Source of the DNA: Symsagittifera roscoffensis
Taxonomy: Eukaryota > Xenacoelomorpha > Acoela > Convolutidae
Assembly (NCBI RefSeq): GCF_963678635.1
Contig: NC_087069.1
Span: 7,078,633-7,142,632 of the forward strand
Length of the DNA: 64,000 bases
Direction: 5' to 3'
The position numbers and the translations under genes were made by a program. The first letter of the stretch is position 1. Each line of letters opens with the position of its first letter. Positions 51,763-60,320 of this stretch are shown here, one piece after another. The notes beneath the pieces were generated by a model, which was not told the DNA's origin, ran no database searches, and saw nothing but the letters and a program-made list of their open reading frames with translations.

Positions 51763-53993
51763 ACAATAGCCAGAAGCTCTAACTCATTGGTACTATACTT
51801 GATTTCCGCGGAGTTTAGAAACCTAGAGGCAAACGCAATCGGGGCCCAAACATTTGGCTCGACTTCTTGTTCCAAATAGGCCCCCAGCCCGCTATGACTG
51901 GCATCGCATTTAACACGCGAAGCTTTCGAAGCATCGTAGTGAAACAAATTAGGGATGTTTGCGATGAGGTTTAGGATCTTTTGAAACGCAATAGTTTGCT
52001 CTTCCCCCCACAGAAAGGATTTCTTATTCTCCGCTTTTAGCGAAGCTCTAAATGCGACTGTGTATTTGTGCAAATCCGGGATGAAACGTTGAAGATGATT
52101 GAGTGTACCCATAAACGATCTTAACTGTTTAAGAGTTTTGGGTGGCAACAGGGATTTGATTGCCTCTATTTTTGAAAATTTTGGAGCGTAACCGTTTTCA
52201 TCGATTTCGCACCCTAACCAGACTAGTTTATTAACTGAAAACTCACATTTACTAAGTTTCAACGCCCATACTTCTTCATCCAATCGACTCATGACTCTTT
52301 CGACTAGTACATTATGGTCTTCAACTCTTCCTTTAGTGACAACCAGTATATCATCGAGGTAACATATGACATCCTCCAATCCTTGTAACGTACAGTCCAT
52401 CGCTTTCTGAAATTCCGTAGGCATGTCCGTCAGTCCGTAGAAACCAGTCTTGAATCGATATGTGCCTGTTGCCTCTCCGCACAAAATACTAAAGTTACAA
52501 TGACTACTGGTTAGTTCCGATAAAGGTAATTGACTGAAAGCGTATTTAAGGTCAAGAGAAGTAAACCACACCTCCCCAGGTGTGTCTTTAGTTATAATTT
52601 GAGCCGCCGAGTCAATCAATTCATGCATATTAGGCATTTGATATTTGTTTTGCCAGATTTGGGCATTCATAGGTTTAGCATTCAGTGCGAGTTTTCTAGA
52701 CCCATCTTTCTTTGCTGTTAGGACTATGGGTGCAATGAAATGATCCGTCGTACACTTTTCTAACTTTTCAATGTGCTTGTCTTTAATCAATATTTTGATC
52801 TCAGCCGTGACCCGATCTTGCAAATGTATAGGGACTTTTCGGCCTTTAACTTGTCTGGGCACCAACGGGTCTTTAAAATTTGTGAATACTTTATGGTTTT
52901 TAGACCTCCCCTTTTGCGTATACTGTCCTCGAGTGACCACGAAACGTTCTCGAGAATGTCTCTGTCGGGCAATGTTTCGGGAACGTATTTGATCAATACG
53001 GCTCGGGCGATCCAAAGGGCGAACTGTAGACATCTTGGGTCTTATTTGACTGGAGGTGCGAAAATTAGGGGAACTTGTAGAAAAGTTTTCGACAAAATTG
53101 AGGAGGTTTGTTTGTTCGATCGTAGTATTTGCAAAGTCAACAGTATTAGTAGAGTTATTTAGAGTAGAGTTAAGAGTAGTATTTTGAGAGAGATTATTTG
53201 AAGTATCCATATCGTAACTGATTTCTAAGTTGTAAGGTCGGAGACAATGAGTTTGAGCCAAAACTTTTGGTTTAGCGTATCTCATTTGCATACTGTGCTG
53301 TGATTGGTCGAGAGTACCAGAGCATGAAACGTCGACCTCTCGCGGCGATGTTAAATACTCAAGTTTTTGCATACGAGCATATGATTGGCTGGTTGACTGA
53401 GAGCATGAACTGACGCCCTCTAGTGGCGAGAAGTAACGATGATTAATTTGCATATCCTTTTGGGATTGGTTAACAGATTGAGTACTGTTTGCGACGCCCT
53501 CGTGAGGCGACGAACTGAATTGTTTGCAACAGTATGATTGGTCAGATGAATCGAACGTTGATTGGTCTGTTGTATGAGTTAAGAGGTAGCTAATGTTGCC
53601 TCCAATTTCCCCAAGCGATCTGATTGGTTGGAACTCGTTATACTGTGAAATATGCCCCACCGGCACTATTTGAGGTTTAGACTGAGTACTAATCGAATTT
53701 AAAGCATTATGAAAAGCTTGAATAGATTTAATGACAAATAATTCGTCATACGACGATGGCAACGGTGCTTGAAAAGTCGGGTATCTAGACAAATAATCGA
53801 CGATGCCTATAGAGGAACCGGGTATATGTTCAATTTGATAATCGAACGGAATGAGGCGGTCCGCCCAGCGAGAGAGCCGTGACTGATAAGACTTTTTACC
53901 ATACGTTTCATTAAGGGCGGAAATGATGGCCGATCGGTTAGAATAACAAATCGTGTACCAAGTAAATAGATACGGAAATGTTCGCACGACCAT
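51576..53993 (-). CDS. chimeric pol ORF: linker fused to a second RT-RNase H
   Basis: 805 codons produced by the internal duplication. Residues about 1-360 are the RNase H end and linker. At the duplication junction (about 52911) RGQYTQK runs straight into GRSKNHKVFTNFKD, the start of RT. A complete second RT follows with FTSLDLKYAF, GFYGLTDMP and the YLDD box, then RNase H (VKCDASHSGLGAYLEQ). It ends after ILTDRPSF through the same lesion that ends the upstream copy. It differs from the other RT copy at only a few residues (V for G, T for A, E for D). Confidence 0.9.
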   Translation of the reverse strand: MVVRTFPYLFTWYTICYSNRSAIISALNETYGKKSYQSRLSRWADRLIPFDYQIEHIPGSSIGIVDYLSRYPTFQAPLPSSYDELFVIKSIQAFHNALNSISTQSKPQIVPVGHISQYNEFQPIRSLGEIGGNISYLLTHTTDQSTFDSSDQSYCCKQFSSSPHEGVANSTQSVNQSQKDMQINHRYFSPLEGVSSCSQSTSQSYARMQKLEYLTSPREVDVSCSGTLDQSQHSMQMRYAKPKVLAQTHCLRPYNLEISYDMDTSNNLSQNTTLNSTLNNSTNTVDFANTTIEQTNLLNFVENFSTSSPNFRTSSQIRPKMSTVRPLDRPSRIDQIRSRNIARQRHSRERFVVTRGQYTQKGRSKNHKVFTNFKDPLVPRQVKGRKVPIHLQDRVTAEIKILIKDKHIEKLEKCTTDHFIAPIVLTAKKDGSRKLALNAKPMNAQIWQNKYQMPNMHELIDSAAQIITKDTPGEVWFTSLDLKYAFSQLPLSELTSSHCNFSILCGEATGTYRFKTGFYGLTDMPTEFQKAMDCTLQGLEDVICYLDDILVVTKGRVEDHNVLVERVMSRLDEEVWALKLSKCEFSVNKLVWLGCEIDENGYAPKFSKIEAIKSLLPPKTLKQLRSFMGTLNHLQRFIPDLHKYTVAFRASLKAENKKSFLWGEEQTIAFQKILNLIANIPNLFHYDASKASRVKCDASHSGLGAYLEQEVEPNVWAPIAFASRFLNSAEIKYSTNELELLAIVWSCEHFRIYLLGTRFVILTDRPSFPPLMKRMVKSLISHDSLAGRTASFRSIIKLNIYPVPL

Positions 53994-56020
53994 ACAATAG
54001 CCAGAAGCTCTAACTCATTGGTACTATACTTGATTTCCGCGGAGTTTAGAAACCTAGAGGCAAACGCAATCGGGGCCCAAACATTTGGCTCGACGTCTTG
54101 TTCCAAATAGGCCCCCAGCCCGCTATGACTGGCATCGCATTTAACACGCGAAGCTTTCGAAGCATCGTAGTGAAACAAATTAGGGATGTTTGCGATGAGG
54201 TTTAGGATCTTTTGAAACGCAATAGTTTGCTCTTCCCCCCACAGAAAGGATTTCTTATTCTCCGCTTTTAGCGAAGCTCTAAATGCGACTGTGTATTTGT
54301 GCAAATCCGGGATGAAACGTTGAAGATGATTGAGTGTACCCATAAACGATCTTAACTGTTTAAGAGTTTTGGGTGGCAACAGGGATTTGATTGCCTCTAT
54401 TTTTGAAAATTTTGGAGCGTAACCGTTTTCATCGATTTCGCACCCTAACCAGACTAGTTTATTAACTGAAAACTCACATTTACTAAGTTTCAACGCCCAT
54501 CCTTCTTCATCCAATCGACTCATGACTCTTTCGACTAGTACATTATGGTCTTCAACTCTTCCTTTAGTGACAACCAGTATATCATCGAGGTAACATATGA
54601 CATCCTCCAATCCTTGTAACGTACAGTCCATCGCTTTCTGAAATTCCGCAGGCATGTCCGTCAGTCCGTAGAAACCAGTCTTGAATCGATATGTGCCTGT
54701 TGCCTCTCCGCACAAAATACTAAAGTTACAATGACTACTGGTTAGTTCCGATAAAGGTAATTGACTGAAAGCGTATTTAAGGTCAAGAGAAGTAAACCAC
54801 ACCTCCCCAGGTGTGTCTTTAGTTATAATTTGAGCCGCCGAGTCAATCAATTCATGCATATTAGGCATTTGATATTTGTTTTGCCAGATTTGGGCATTCA
54901 TAGGTTTAGCATTCAGTGCGAGTTTTCTAGACCCATCTTTCTTTGCTGTTAGGACTATGGGTGCAATGAAATGATCCGTCGTACACTTTTCTAACTTTTC
55001 AATGTGCTTGTCTTTAATCAATATTTTGATCTCAGCCGTGACCCGATCTTGCAAATGTATAGGGACTTTTCGGCCTTTAACTTGTCTGGGCACCAACGGG
55101 TCTTTAAAATTTGTGAATACTTTATGGTTTTTAGACCTCCCCAGTCTGCTGAATACATTAGGGTACCTGTTGACAAAGTGGTTCCTCCAGAATTTTGAGG
55201 TCGGGTCCGATTCCTCATCTTCCTCGGCGTAGCTAACTTCTGCCGGTCTGCGTTGCACCGTTTCAATTCCTAACTTCTCATGAAGGTTCAAACCAAGTAA
55301 ATTTCGAGTACGATTTTCGGAAACCAAGAAACACGCCTTATCGATTTTCCATCCCTTCGATGCAATAGGGATTTCCAGAGAACCAAACAGTTTAATTGGT
55401 TTCTTGTTATAATCGACATAAGTAACGTCTAGAGGATGTCTCGCGATGTCCTTAAATTTAATGTTGGGAATCCGCTTCATGAGTATATCCGCCGTTTTCT
55501 TGTTTAAAAAGGATACGGGACTTCCAGTGTCCACCGTGGAATAGAAAAAGGAGTTACCGGACCGTAACTGAATGCTGAGGCTCCTTGGTTGTCCTCCCGC
55601 TGTCTTTAGAAGCTCCACATTGTTAATCTGCACAACATCTATTGCCATGACCCCATATTCCGGCTCGCTGTCACCGTTTACGTCAATTAGATTACACTCT
55701 TGATCTGTAGACATCTCTTCATTTTGTATCATGTTAACGCGTCGTCTCGTAGTGTTACACACCTTAGCAAAATGACCCTTCTTTTTGCAAGCATCACAAG
55801 TAGCTTCTCTAGCCGGGCATGACCGGCGATGTTCCAAAGAAAACGGGTTGCCACAAAAATAGCATGGTTTATTTTGATTTTGTCGTTGGTTAGGACGAGA
55901 TACACCACCTCCCCGGCTGCTATTTCCTTGATTCTTAAATTGTTGTACTGACAAAGTTGGTTCCTGTTTGACTCGAATAGAGTTTGTAGAATTGAAGGTA
56001 GCGTTGTTATGCGGGAGCAA
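53807..56020 (-). CDS. zinc knuckles, protease, reverse transcriptase and RNase H of the Ty3/gypsy element
   Basis: 737 codons. Paired zinc knuckles lie at residues about 53-88 (CYFCGNPFSLEHRRSC, CDACKKKGHFAKVC). The aspartic protease has VDTGSPVSFL at about 163-172. Reverse transcriptase runs from about 294: LDLKYAF with the first Asp near 413 and YLDD at about 477-480. RNase H is near 640-735 and includes VKCDASHSGLG. All visible catalytic residues are present. The frame ends after ILTDRPSF because of a one-base lesion; the authentic continuation, NRSAIISALNE, is in the next frame (51576-53993). Upstream, it connects to gag across another shift near 56030. Confidence 0.95.
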   Translation of the reverse strand: MLPHNNATFNSTNSIRVKQEPTLSVQQFKNQGNSSRGGGVSRPNQRQNQNKPCYFCGNPFSLEHRRSCPAREATCDACKKKGHFAKVCNTTRRRVNMIQNEEMSTDQECNLIDVNGDSEPEYGVMAIDVVQINNVELLKTAGGQPRSLSIQLRSGNSFFYSTVDTGSPVSFLNKKTADILMKRIPNIKFKDIARHPLDVTYVDYNKKPIKLFGSLEIPIASKGWKIDKACFLVSENRTRNLLGLNLHEKLGIETVQRRPAEVSYAEEDEESDPTSKFWRNHFVNRYPNVFSRLGRSKNHKVFTNFKDPLVPRQVKGRKVPIHLQDRVTAEIKILIKDKHIEKLEKCTTDHFIAPIVLTAKKDGSRKLALNAKPMNAQIWQNKYQMPNMHELIDSAAQIITKDTPGEVWFTSLDLKYAFSQLPLSELTSSHCNFSILCGEATGTYRFKTGFYGLTDMPAEFQKAMDCTLQGLEDVICYLDDILVVTKGRVEDHNVLVERVMSRLDEEGWALKLSKCEFSVNKLVWLGCEIDENGYAPKFSKIEAIKSLLPPKTLKQLRSFMGTLNHLQRFIPDLHKYTVAFRASLKAENKKSFLWGEEQTIAFQKILNLIANIPNLFHYDASKASRVKCDASHSGLGAYLEQDVEPNVWAPIAFASRFLNSAEIKYSTNELELLAIVWSCEHFRIYLLGTRFVILTDRPSFPPLMKRMVKSLISHGSLAGRTASFRSIIKLNIYPVPL

Positions 56021-56382
56021 TTTCTGAAATTGTTCTGATGTTTTAGCCCTTTCTCGTTTTCCAAAGCCAGTTGTAGAGTATCATCAAGATTAGCTTTTGC
56101 TCTGATTAGTTGCCTCTGAACTTCCACATCGCGAATGCGGCCAATGAACAAATCTTTCAATGTTGCTCTTTCCTGATCGATCGGCCAGTTACATAACGCG
56201 GTTTGAGCGCTAAGTCGGGCGTAGAATGACGAGAATGAGTCATTATCCTGCATGAATAAAGTATTGTATAGCTTAATCCTTTCGACTGTGTAATCACGCT
56301 CTGCCTTGAAGACATCCTCACAACACTTATGAAAATCTATGAACGAGCTAGTATTGAGTTCCAAATGAGGGTAGGAATCCAA
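55729..56382 (-). CDS. gag, second part, of the Ty3/gypsy element
   Basis: Begins within the gag frame as DSYPHLELNTSSFIDFHKCC and continues KAERDYTVERIKLYNTLFMQ, DNDSFSSFYARLSAQTALCNW and KDLFIGRIRDVEVQRQLIRA, which is the typical gypsy capsid C-terminal region (a short YxRL...LxxxFIxGI-like stretch). The frame is linked to the preceding part (56337-56555) by a shift at an A run near 56390, and to the zinc-knuckle frame by another near 56030. Its last ~90 codons overlap the zinc-knuckle ORF and are shadow. Confidence 0.75.
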   Translation of the reverse strand: MDSYPHLELNTSSFIDFHKCCEDVFKAERDYTVERIKLYNTLFMQDNDSFSSFYARLSAQTALCNWPIDQERATLKDLFIGRIRDVEVQRQLIRAKANLDDTLQLALENEKGLKHQNNFRNCSRITTLPSILQTLFESNRNQLCQYNNLRIKEIAAGEVVYLVLTNDKIKINHAIFVATRFLWNIAGHARLEKLLVMLAKRRVILLRCVTLRDDALT

Positions 56383-56789
56383 AAATCGTTTTTTCCCTCA
56401 TTTCCCAGAGCGAAGAAAAGTCGCGATTTCAACCGCGCCTCTGCCTCATGGTAACACCAGTTATTTCCAATGCGAGGTCCTTTTCTTCTCCTCTCTTGGT
56501 TGTACTCATCGATTCTTCTATTAGCTGCTGCAATTCGGAGGTTCCGATTGGCCAACTCTGCGGCATTTTCATCAGCACTCGGTGCTTCGGGTACGGTTCA
56601 TCCACTAACTCTGCTGGGGCAACTAGTAACTCCCCCGGTGAGATGTTGTCTTTGAGACTCACCGCCAAAAAAAATTGTCCCACCCAAGTCTCCCAAATGA
56701 AAGGTGGGTTAACCGATGTTCTTGCCCAAAAGGGTGGTATTCCGAGTAGGTCAGTCCTGTCTTCATTCACAGGAACTGCTGGCTGCGCC
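56337..56789 (-). CDS. gag, N-terminal part, starting at the LTR junction
   Basis: The first Met codon of MAQPAVPVNEDRTDLLG is at 56791-56789: its A is the last base of the 5' LTR and its TG are the first bases of the primer-binding site. The frame runs to 56429 and then the gag trace moves to 56337-56555 (ANRNLRIAAANRRIDEYNQE). The N-terminal stretch is Pro-rich and aromatic (PPFIWETWVGQFFLAV). The same frame is open upstream through the LTR to an ATG at 56998, so a longer gag with an LTR-encoded leader is possible on a transcript starting far enough upstream. Confidence 0.7.
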
Positions 56790-56790
56790 A

Positions 56791-57129
56791 TGAGATTTCC
56801 CTCAGTTTGAGTAGGGAAAAAGATGTTATAAAATTCAGATATTGAATTAGATATGATAGATATATAGATAGAATAAAGTAACGAATAAATGATTATCGAA
56901 TCCAGAATTGAATGTATAGTTTTAAGGTATAATGTTTTATGACTTGACTTCACACTTAAGGCTTTCGCAAATGACCGCTTCCGAATCTCAAGTGACAAAC
57001 GAATTAGCTGGTGAGATTTTGTCCTTGAATCAATTTACTGCACTATAAGTAAATAATTAAGATATAGTTAGATAAGACAATACATAAGTAAATAGAATAT
57101 AATGAGGTACCGAAGGTCGCCTCATGACA
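56791..57129 (-). repeat. 5' LTR of the Ty3/gypsy element
   Basis: 339 bp. It begins TGTCATGAGG on the minus strand at 57129 and ends AAATCTCA at 56791, directly abutting the primer-binding site TGGCGCAGCCAGCAG. It is flanked at 57130-57134 by the TTCAT target duplication. Confidence 0.95.
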
Positions 57130-57134
57130 TTCAT

Positions 57135-58516
57135 TTATAATAACTGGTTATTGGTGTCTCCCTTATACTAGCAATTAATCATTTAATTTAGAAGCGGAAC
57201 CACTAAAATTTTAGATTTTTTAAATAATTTGAAAATAACGCAATTCATCCAGCCTCAGTAAAACGTATATATCAAACATGTATCTCCAGCTTTAGCTGTA
57301 GTTCGTAATTTACCAACTCTGATTGGTAATAAACTTACTTTTTTTTTGTTAAACGGGTTCGGTTTGTTTTATCGGCTTTAGTCAACTTAAGTGGTGCAGT
57401 TTCAAGGGTGAATTGTTGAATGCTGTTTATTTTTTTTGGGAGAGATGGGGGTCTTAAAAGTTATGATTCTAAAACTTTTATAGCTTGATGTTTTTTATGA
57501 CTAGTTTCTTTTTCGGCTTAATGAGGGTCGACCGAAGTTTTTCGCCTCAAGTAACGCTTGCTCATTGAATCTCACAGTTTTTGAAGCTGTTTATGAACAT
57601 CAATCGAGCCGAAGATATGAATTTCTGTATATTTATAAATTTTTGACAATTTTTTTTTCAGCTTAGTTTTTCAAAAACATGACTTACTTCTTTTTTTGTC
57701 AACATCTTGTAATGAAATGTTTTTATTGTATCGCCTCAGTGTTTGAAGTTTTTACCTTGAAGTTTGTTAAGAATGTTGATTGTTTTGTTATGAGTTGCCA
57801 TAATGCCAAGGATGTGAAATGATGTCATATATATCCATAAGGTGATCTCAAAGCCAACGTTACAATGTTTGCGAAGATATGTTTTCTAGCTTTGAAAATA
57901 TCACTAATTTATTCTCATGATATTATTCCTAGAAGTCAAAATAAATCCGATTTTGCAGCCTCAACATACGAGGCCATTGTTAATGGCTATCCATCAGGGA
58001 TCTCATTTTTATGCGGAAGTTTCGTTTTGAGATGATTTTGTATTTTGGACCAAAATATTTTGTTACAAAAAATTGTTTTTTGCTCAATTTTTTTTTTAAA
58101 TTAAGTTTGTTTTTTAATGAAGTGTTTTATGCCAAAACAAACATTTAAGATATTTCCAAAAAAAAATTGGAAGGCAACTGTTCATAACCATCGTCAAATC
58201 GTAAATGTAGACAACTCGTAACAGGCAACGACTTGTAACAGTTAATTAGGAGATTCACTAAATAGCGCAAACTGTTCTCATGCCATCGTGTAAGCACAGC
58301 GGAGCAAGCATTCGGCACCTGCTATTGTCCTGCTACGATTGTCACTTGTTACGAATTGTTATCCAGCCACAAATACTGAATCAAAACTAGTTCCATTGGA
58401 AAAAGCACAGGTAAGTGGGATCAAAAATTTACAAATTTTGGAAAAAAACTAAGTAGGGTACCTATCCAGAGAGCCTATGAAAATGGTTATACTAGAAGAA
58501 TGCTCATAAAAGTGAG
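57135..58516. other. noncoding region before the protease-like exons
   Basis: Mostly A+T-rich with no recognised gene. From about 58200 to 58410 composition is more balanced and ends at a good donor-like site, GCACAG|GTAAGT (58411), so an upstream exon of the protease-like gene may lie here. One open reading through it looks like a hydrophobic leader, but I found no ATG in that frame and the phase does not match the next exon. Confidence 0.35.
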
Positions 58517-58642
58517 TTTCCGGACGTGCTTCAGTCGATAGACCTTTTTACGCGCGGCTGTTACTGGACGGTCAGTTTATATGTGGTGCAGCTATTATTC
58601 AGAAGTGCTATGTCCTGACTGCTGCTAATTGTTTCGAAAACA
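58517..58642 (+). CDS. S1 serine-protease-like exon with mutated catalytic His
   Basis: The frame reads GRASVDRPFYARLLLDGQF, then ICGAAIIQKCYVLTAANCF, and ends ENS at the donor A|GTGAGT (58643). CGAAII...VLTAANCF is the signature around the catalytic His of chymotrypsin-fold proteases, normally TAAHC; here Asn replaces His, so the product would be a non-catalytic protease homologue. The two Cys of the His-loop disulfide are present. The upstream acceptor is weak (GTGAG|TTTCC), so the 5' boundary is uncertain. One leftover base pairs in phase with the exon at 62725. Confidence 0.6.
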
Positions 58643-59589
58643 GTGAGTGAAGAAAAAGGTTCTGTTAATTAACTAACATTGTTTTATATGTTTTCGATCA
58701 AAACCAGTTGTGTCGAAATATAAACGTAGTAAGCTGTTTTTGTAAAATTTGTAATAATTTTAATTCAGGTCATTTTCAAATAATTGACTCAACAGGATGT
58801 CCGAGCTTTATTCTATCGAGAATTTTTAATGTCTCCTTGCGCTCTTTTTTCGCTATTTGAGTTGGTTGCAGGTACCCTTTGGCTTTAGAGTAAATTTTTC
58901 TTTTAATTTCAAATGAAATTGTTTCTTTGATCCCGCACCAGTTCTTTATAGATAACAATCGAAAGATATGAAAAATTTTTTGTCGTGTAAAATCTTGTAA
59001 TTAAAAGCCATTAACTTTGCAAATTTGTCCATGCAATGGTTAATTCGCCATTATAATATATGATTAGCGTAACAACTAATTCAATAAAAATCAGTCTAAT
59101 CGATTGCCATCTAAAATTTAGTAGAGGGGTGTTTTTGCAATCTGGTGGATCGAAAGAAAGTTGATAGGGTAAATGGAAAGAATCCCTGAAAAGTGAGAAA
59201 ATTAAAATTTTGGTTAGAAAAATAAGAATTAAAATTAATTAAAATAAGAGAAAAAATTGAACAGAAGGCTGAAAATACTCTAAAATACTCAATTCAACGA
59301 ATGCAGTGTTTTGAATATACTGAAATGGTGTTTAAAAATTCAGGCTTACTTTAAAAATTCTAAATGACTAAGTTTTTTAGATTTGATTAAAATAGTTTTC
59401 TAGTGAAAATACTCTCCAGGGTAAATTAATTCTAATTGAGAACTAGACTGTTTTTTTGTCGTAAACTGGGCAGTTTAAATAGGCAGTTTAAATCTAGACT
59501 GTTTTTTTTTGCCGTAAACTGCTTCTTACAAATCTGTGAGACATTGAACTTGCTTCACTCTTTTAAACATTTTTCAGGCTCCTTCAATT

Positions 59590-59920
59590 TTGGGGTAGAG
59601 GTGAAGTAGTTGCCTTAAGGTCTGGGGATCGAGTCCCCGTCGGACCTGATTTTTTAACCTTTTTTTGGAAAAATTGAATTTTCGGACTTAACTTTGTCTG
59701 TTCACAAATTTTAATATAGTTAAATTGCGAGTTTTTTGTAAGATTAGTGCATTGCAATTTTCAATTTACTGCAAGAATGGTCGAATTTCTCCTGTAATTT
59801 GCTAGTTCACTAACCCTGACTTGCTATGATTTATACATTTTTGTTTTTTTTTTCGGCCAATGTCATTCGGCTTAAGTTTTATCAGATATGTCATTTTTTA
59901 TGTCGTTTGAAGAGCGAAAA
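59590..59920 (+). repeat. tRNA-related SINE-like repeat, copy 2
   Basis: Begins TGGGGTAGAGGTGAAGTAG (A-box position), has GGTCTGGGGATCGAGTCCCC (a T-arm-like stem with a B-box core), then a T-rich body with CTAACCCTGACTTG and CGGCTTAAGTTTTATCAG in the same order as at 42915-43330. It lacks a full cloverleaf, so it is not called as a tRNA gene. Confidence 0.55.
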
Positions 59921-60012
59921 TCGTTTTTTTTAAACGTGTATAAAATATTACTGAAATCGGGAATTAGAATTTTTTTCAAGTGAAATCTGTTAGAAATTGA
60001 ACTCGTTTTTTA

Positions 60013-60320
60013 AATGAACCCTAATAGTTTTTAGGCTCTATCTCGCTTGGCGTAGAAAAAAAAACGGTTGATTTTGAGCCTGACCTTGTTTTGCAGCAAT
60101 CAAATTCGAATTTGAATCCCGGAAAAATGAAGTTTCGGATCTTCTTTTGTCGGCTTACCTTTTGTCGGCTAGCTAGCACAACACAGATTTTTGTGAGATT
60201 TGAGCGTTTTTGGTTTTTATTTTAGTTGCTGCTGTTGTTAATTTTTTTACTGTTTTTTTTTGTAAAAATACTAACCCTGACCTAGTATACTTTCTAGCAT
60301 AAAAGTTTTGTAAAAGTTTT
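60013..60320 (+). repeat. tRNA-related SINE-like repeat, copy 3
   Basis: Begins AAATGAACCCTAATAGT like copy 1, has CGCTTGGCGTAGAAA (A-box position) and TTCGAATTTGAATCCCGG (B-box position). CTTTTGTCGGCT and CTAACCCTGACCTAG follow, as in the other two copies. Confidence 0.5.

Larger units (their letters stand above)
50681..55142 (-). repeat. 2231-bp internal tandem duplication in pol
   Basis: Copies are 50681-52911 and 52912-55142; TTTTGCGTATACTGTCCTCG begins at 50681 and 52912. The junctions share a short C run with CTTTT, giving microhomology. The copies differ at only a handful of positions. The unit carries RT, RNase H and the linker. Its length is not a multiple of three. Confidence 0.95.
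47837..57129 (-). mobile_element. Ty3/gypsy LTR retrotransposon, young, internally duplicated
   Basis: The element is 9293 bp with 339-bp LTRs. It is bounded by TTCAT at 47832-47836 and 57130-57134, a 5-bp target-site duplication. On the coding (minus) strand the LTR runs TGTCATGAGG...AAATCTCA. The primer-binding site TGGCGCAGCCAGCAG follows the 5' LTR, and the polypurine tract AGAGGGGGAAG precedes the 3' LTR (48176-48186). Order is gag, paired zinc knuckles, aspartic protease, RT, RNase H, linker, integrase: the Ty3/gypsy order. Two zinc knuckles suggest a Mag or CsRN1-like lineage. Frameshifts in gag and pol and a 2231-bp internal tandem duplication mean this copy is not intact. Confidence 0.95.

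Noticed and set aside
51690-51770. programmed ribosomal frameshift in RNase H
   Set aside because: The shift is inside a folded domain rather than between gag and pol and has no slippery heptamer; a lesion is simpler. Kept only as a possibility in the findings.
59591-59645. tRNA gene
   Set aside because: The B-box arm is good, but no acceptor-stem pairing or anticodon arm could be built, and similar sequence recurs in two more SINE-like copies.
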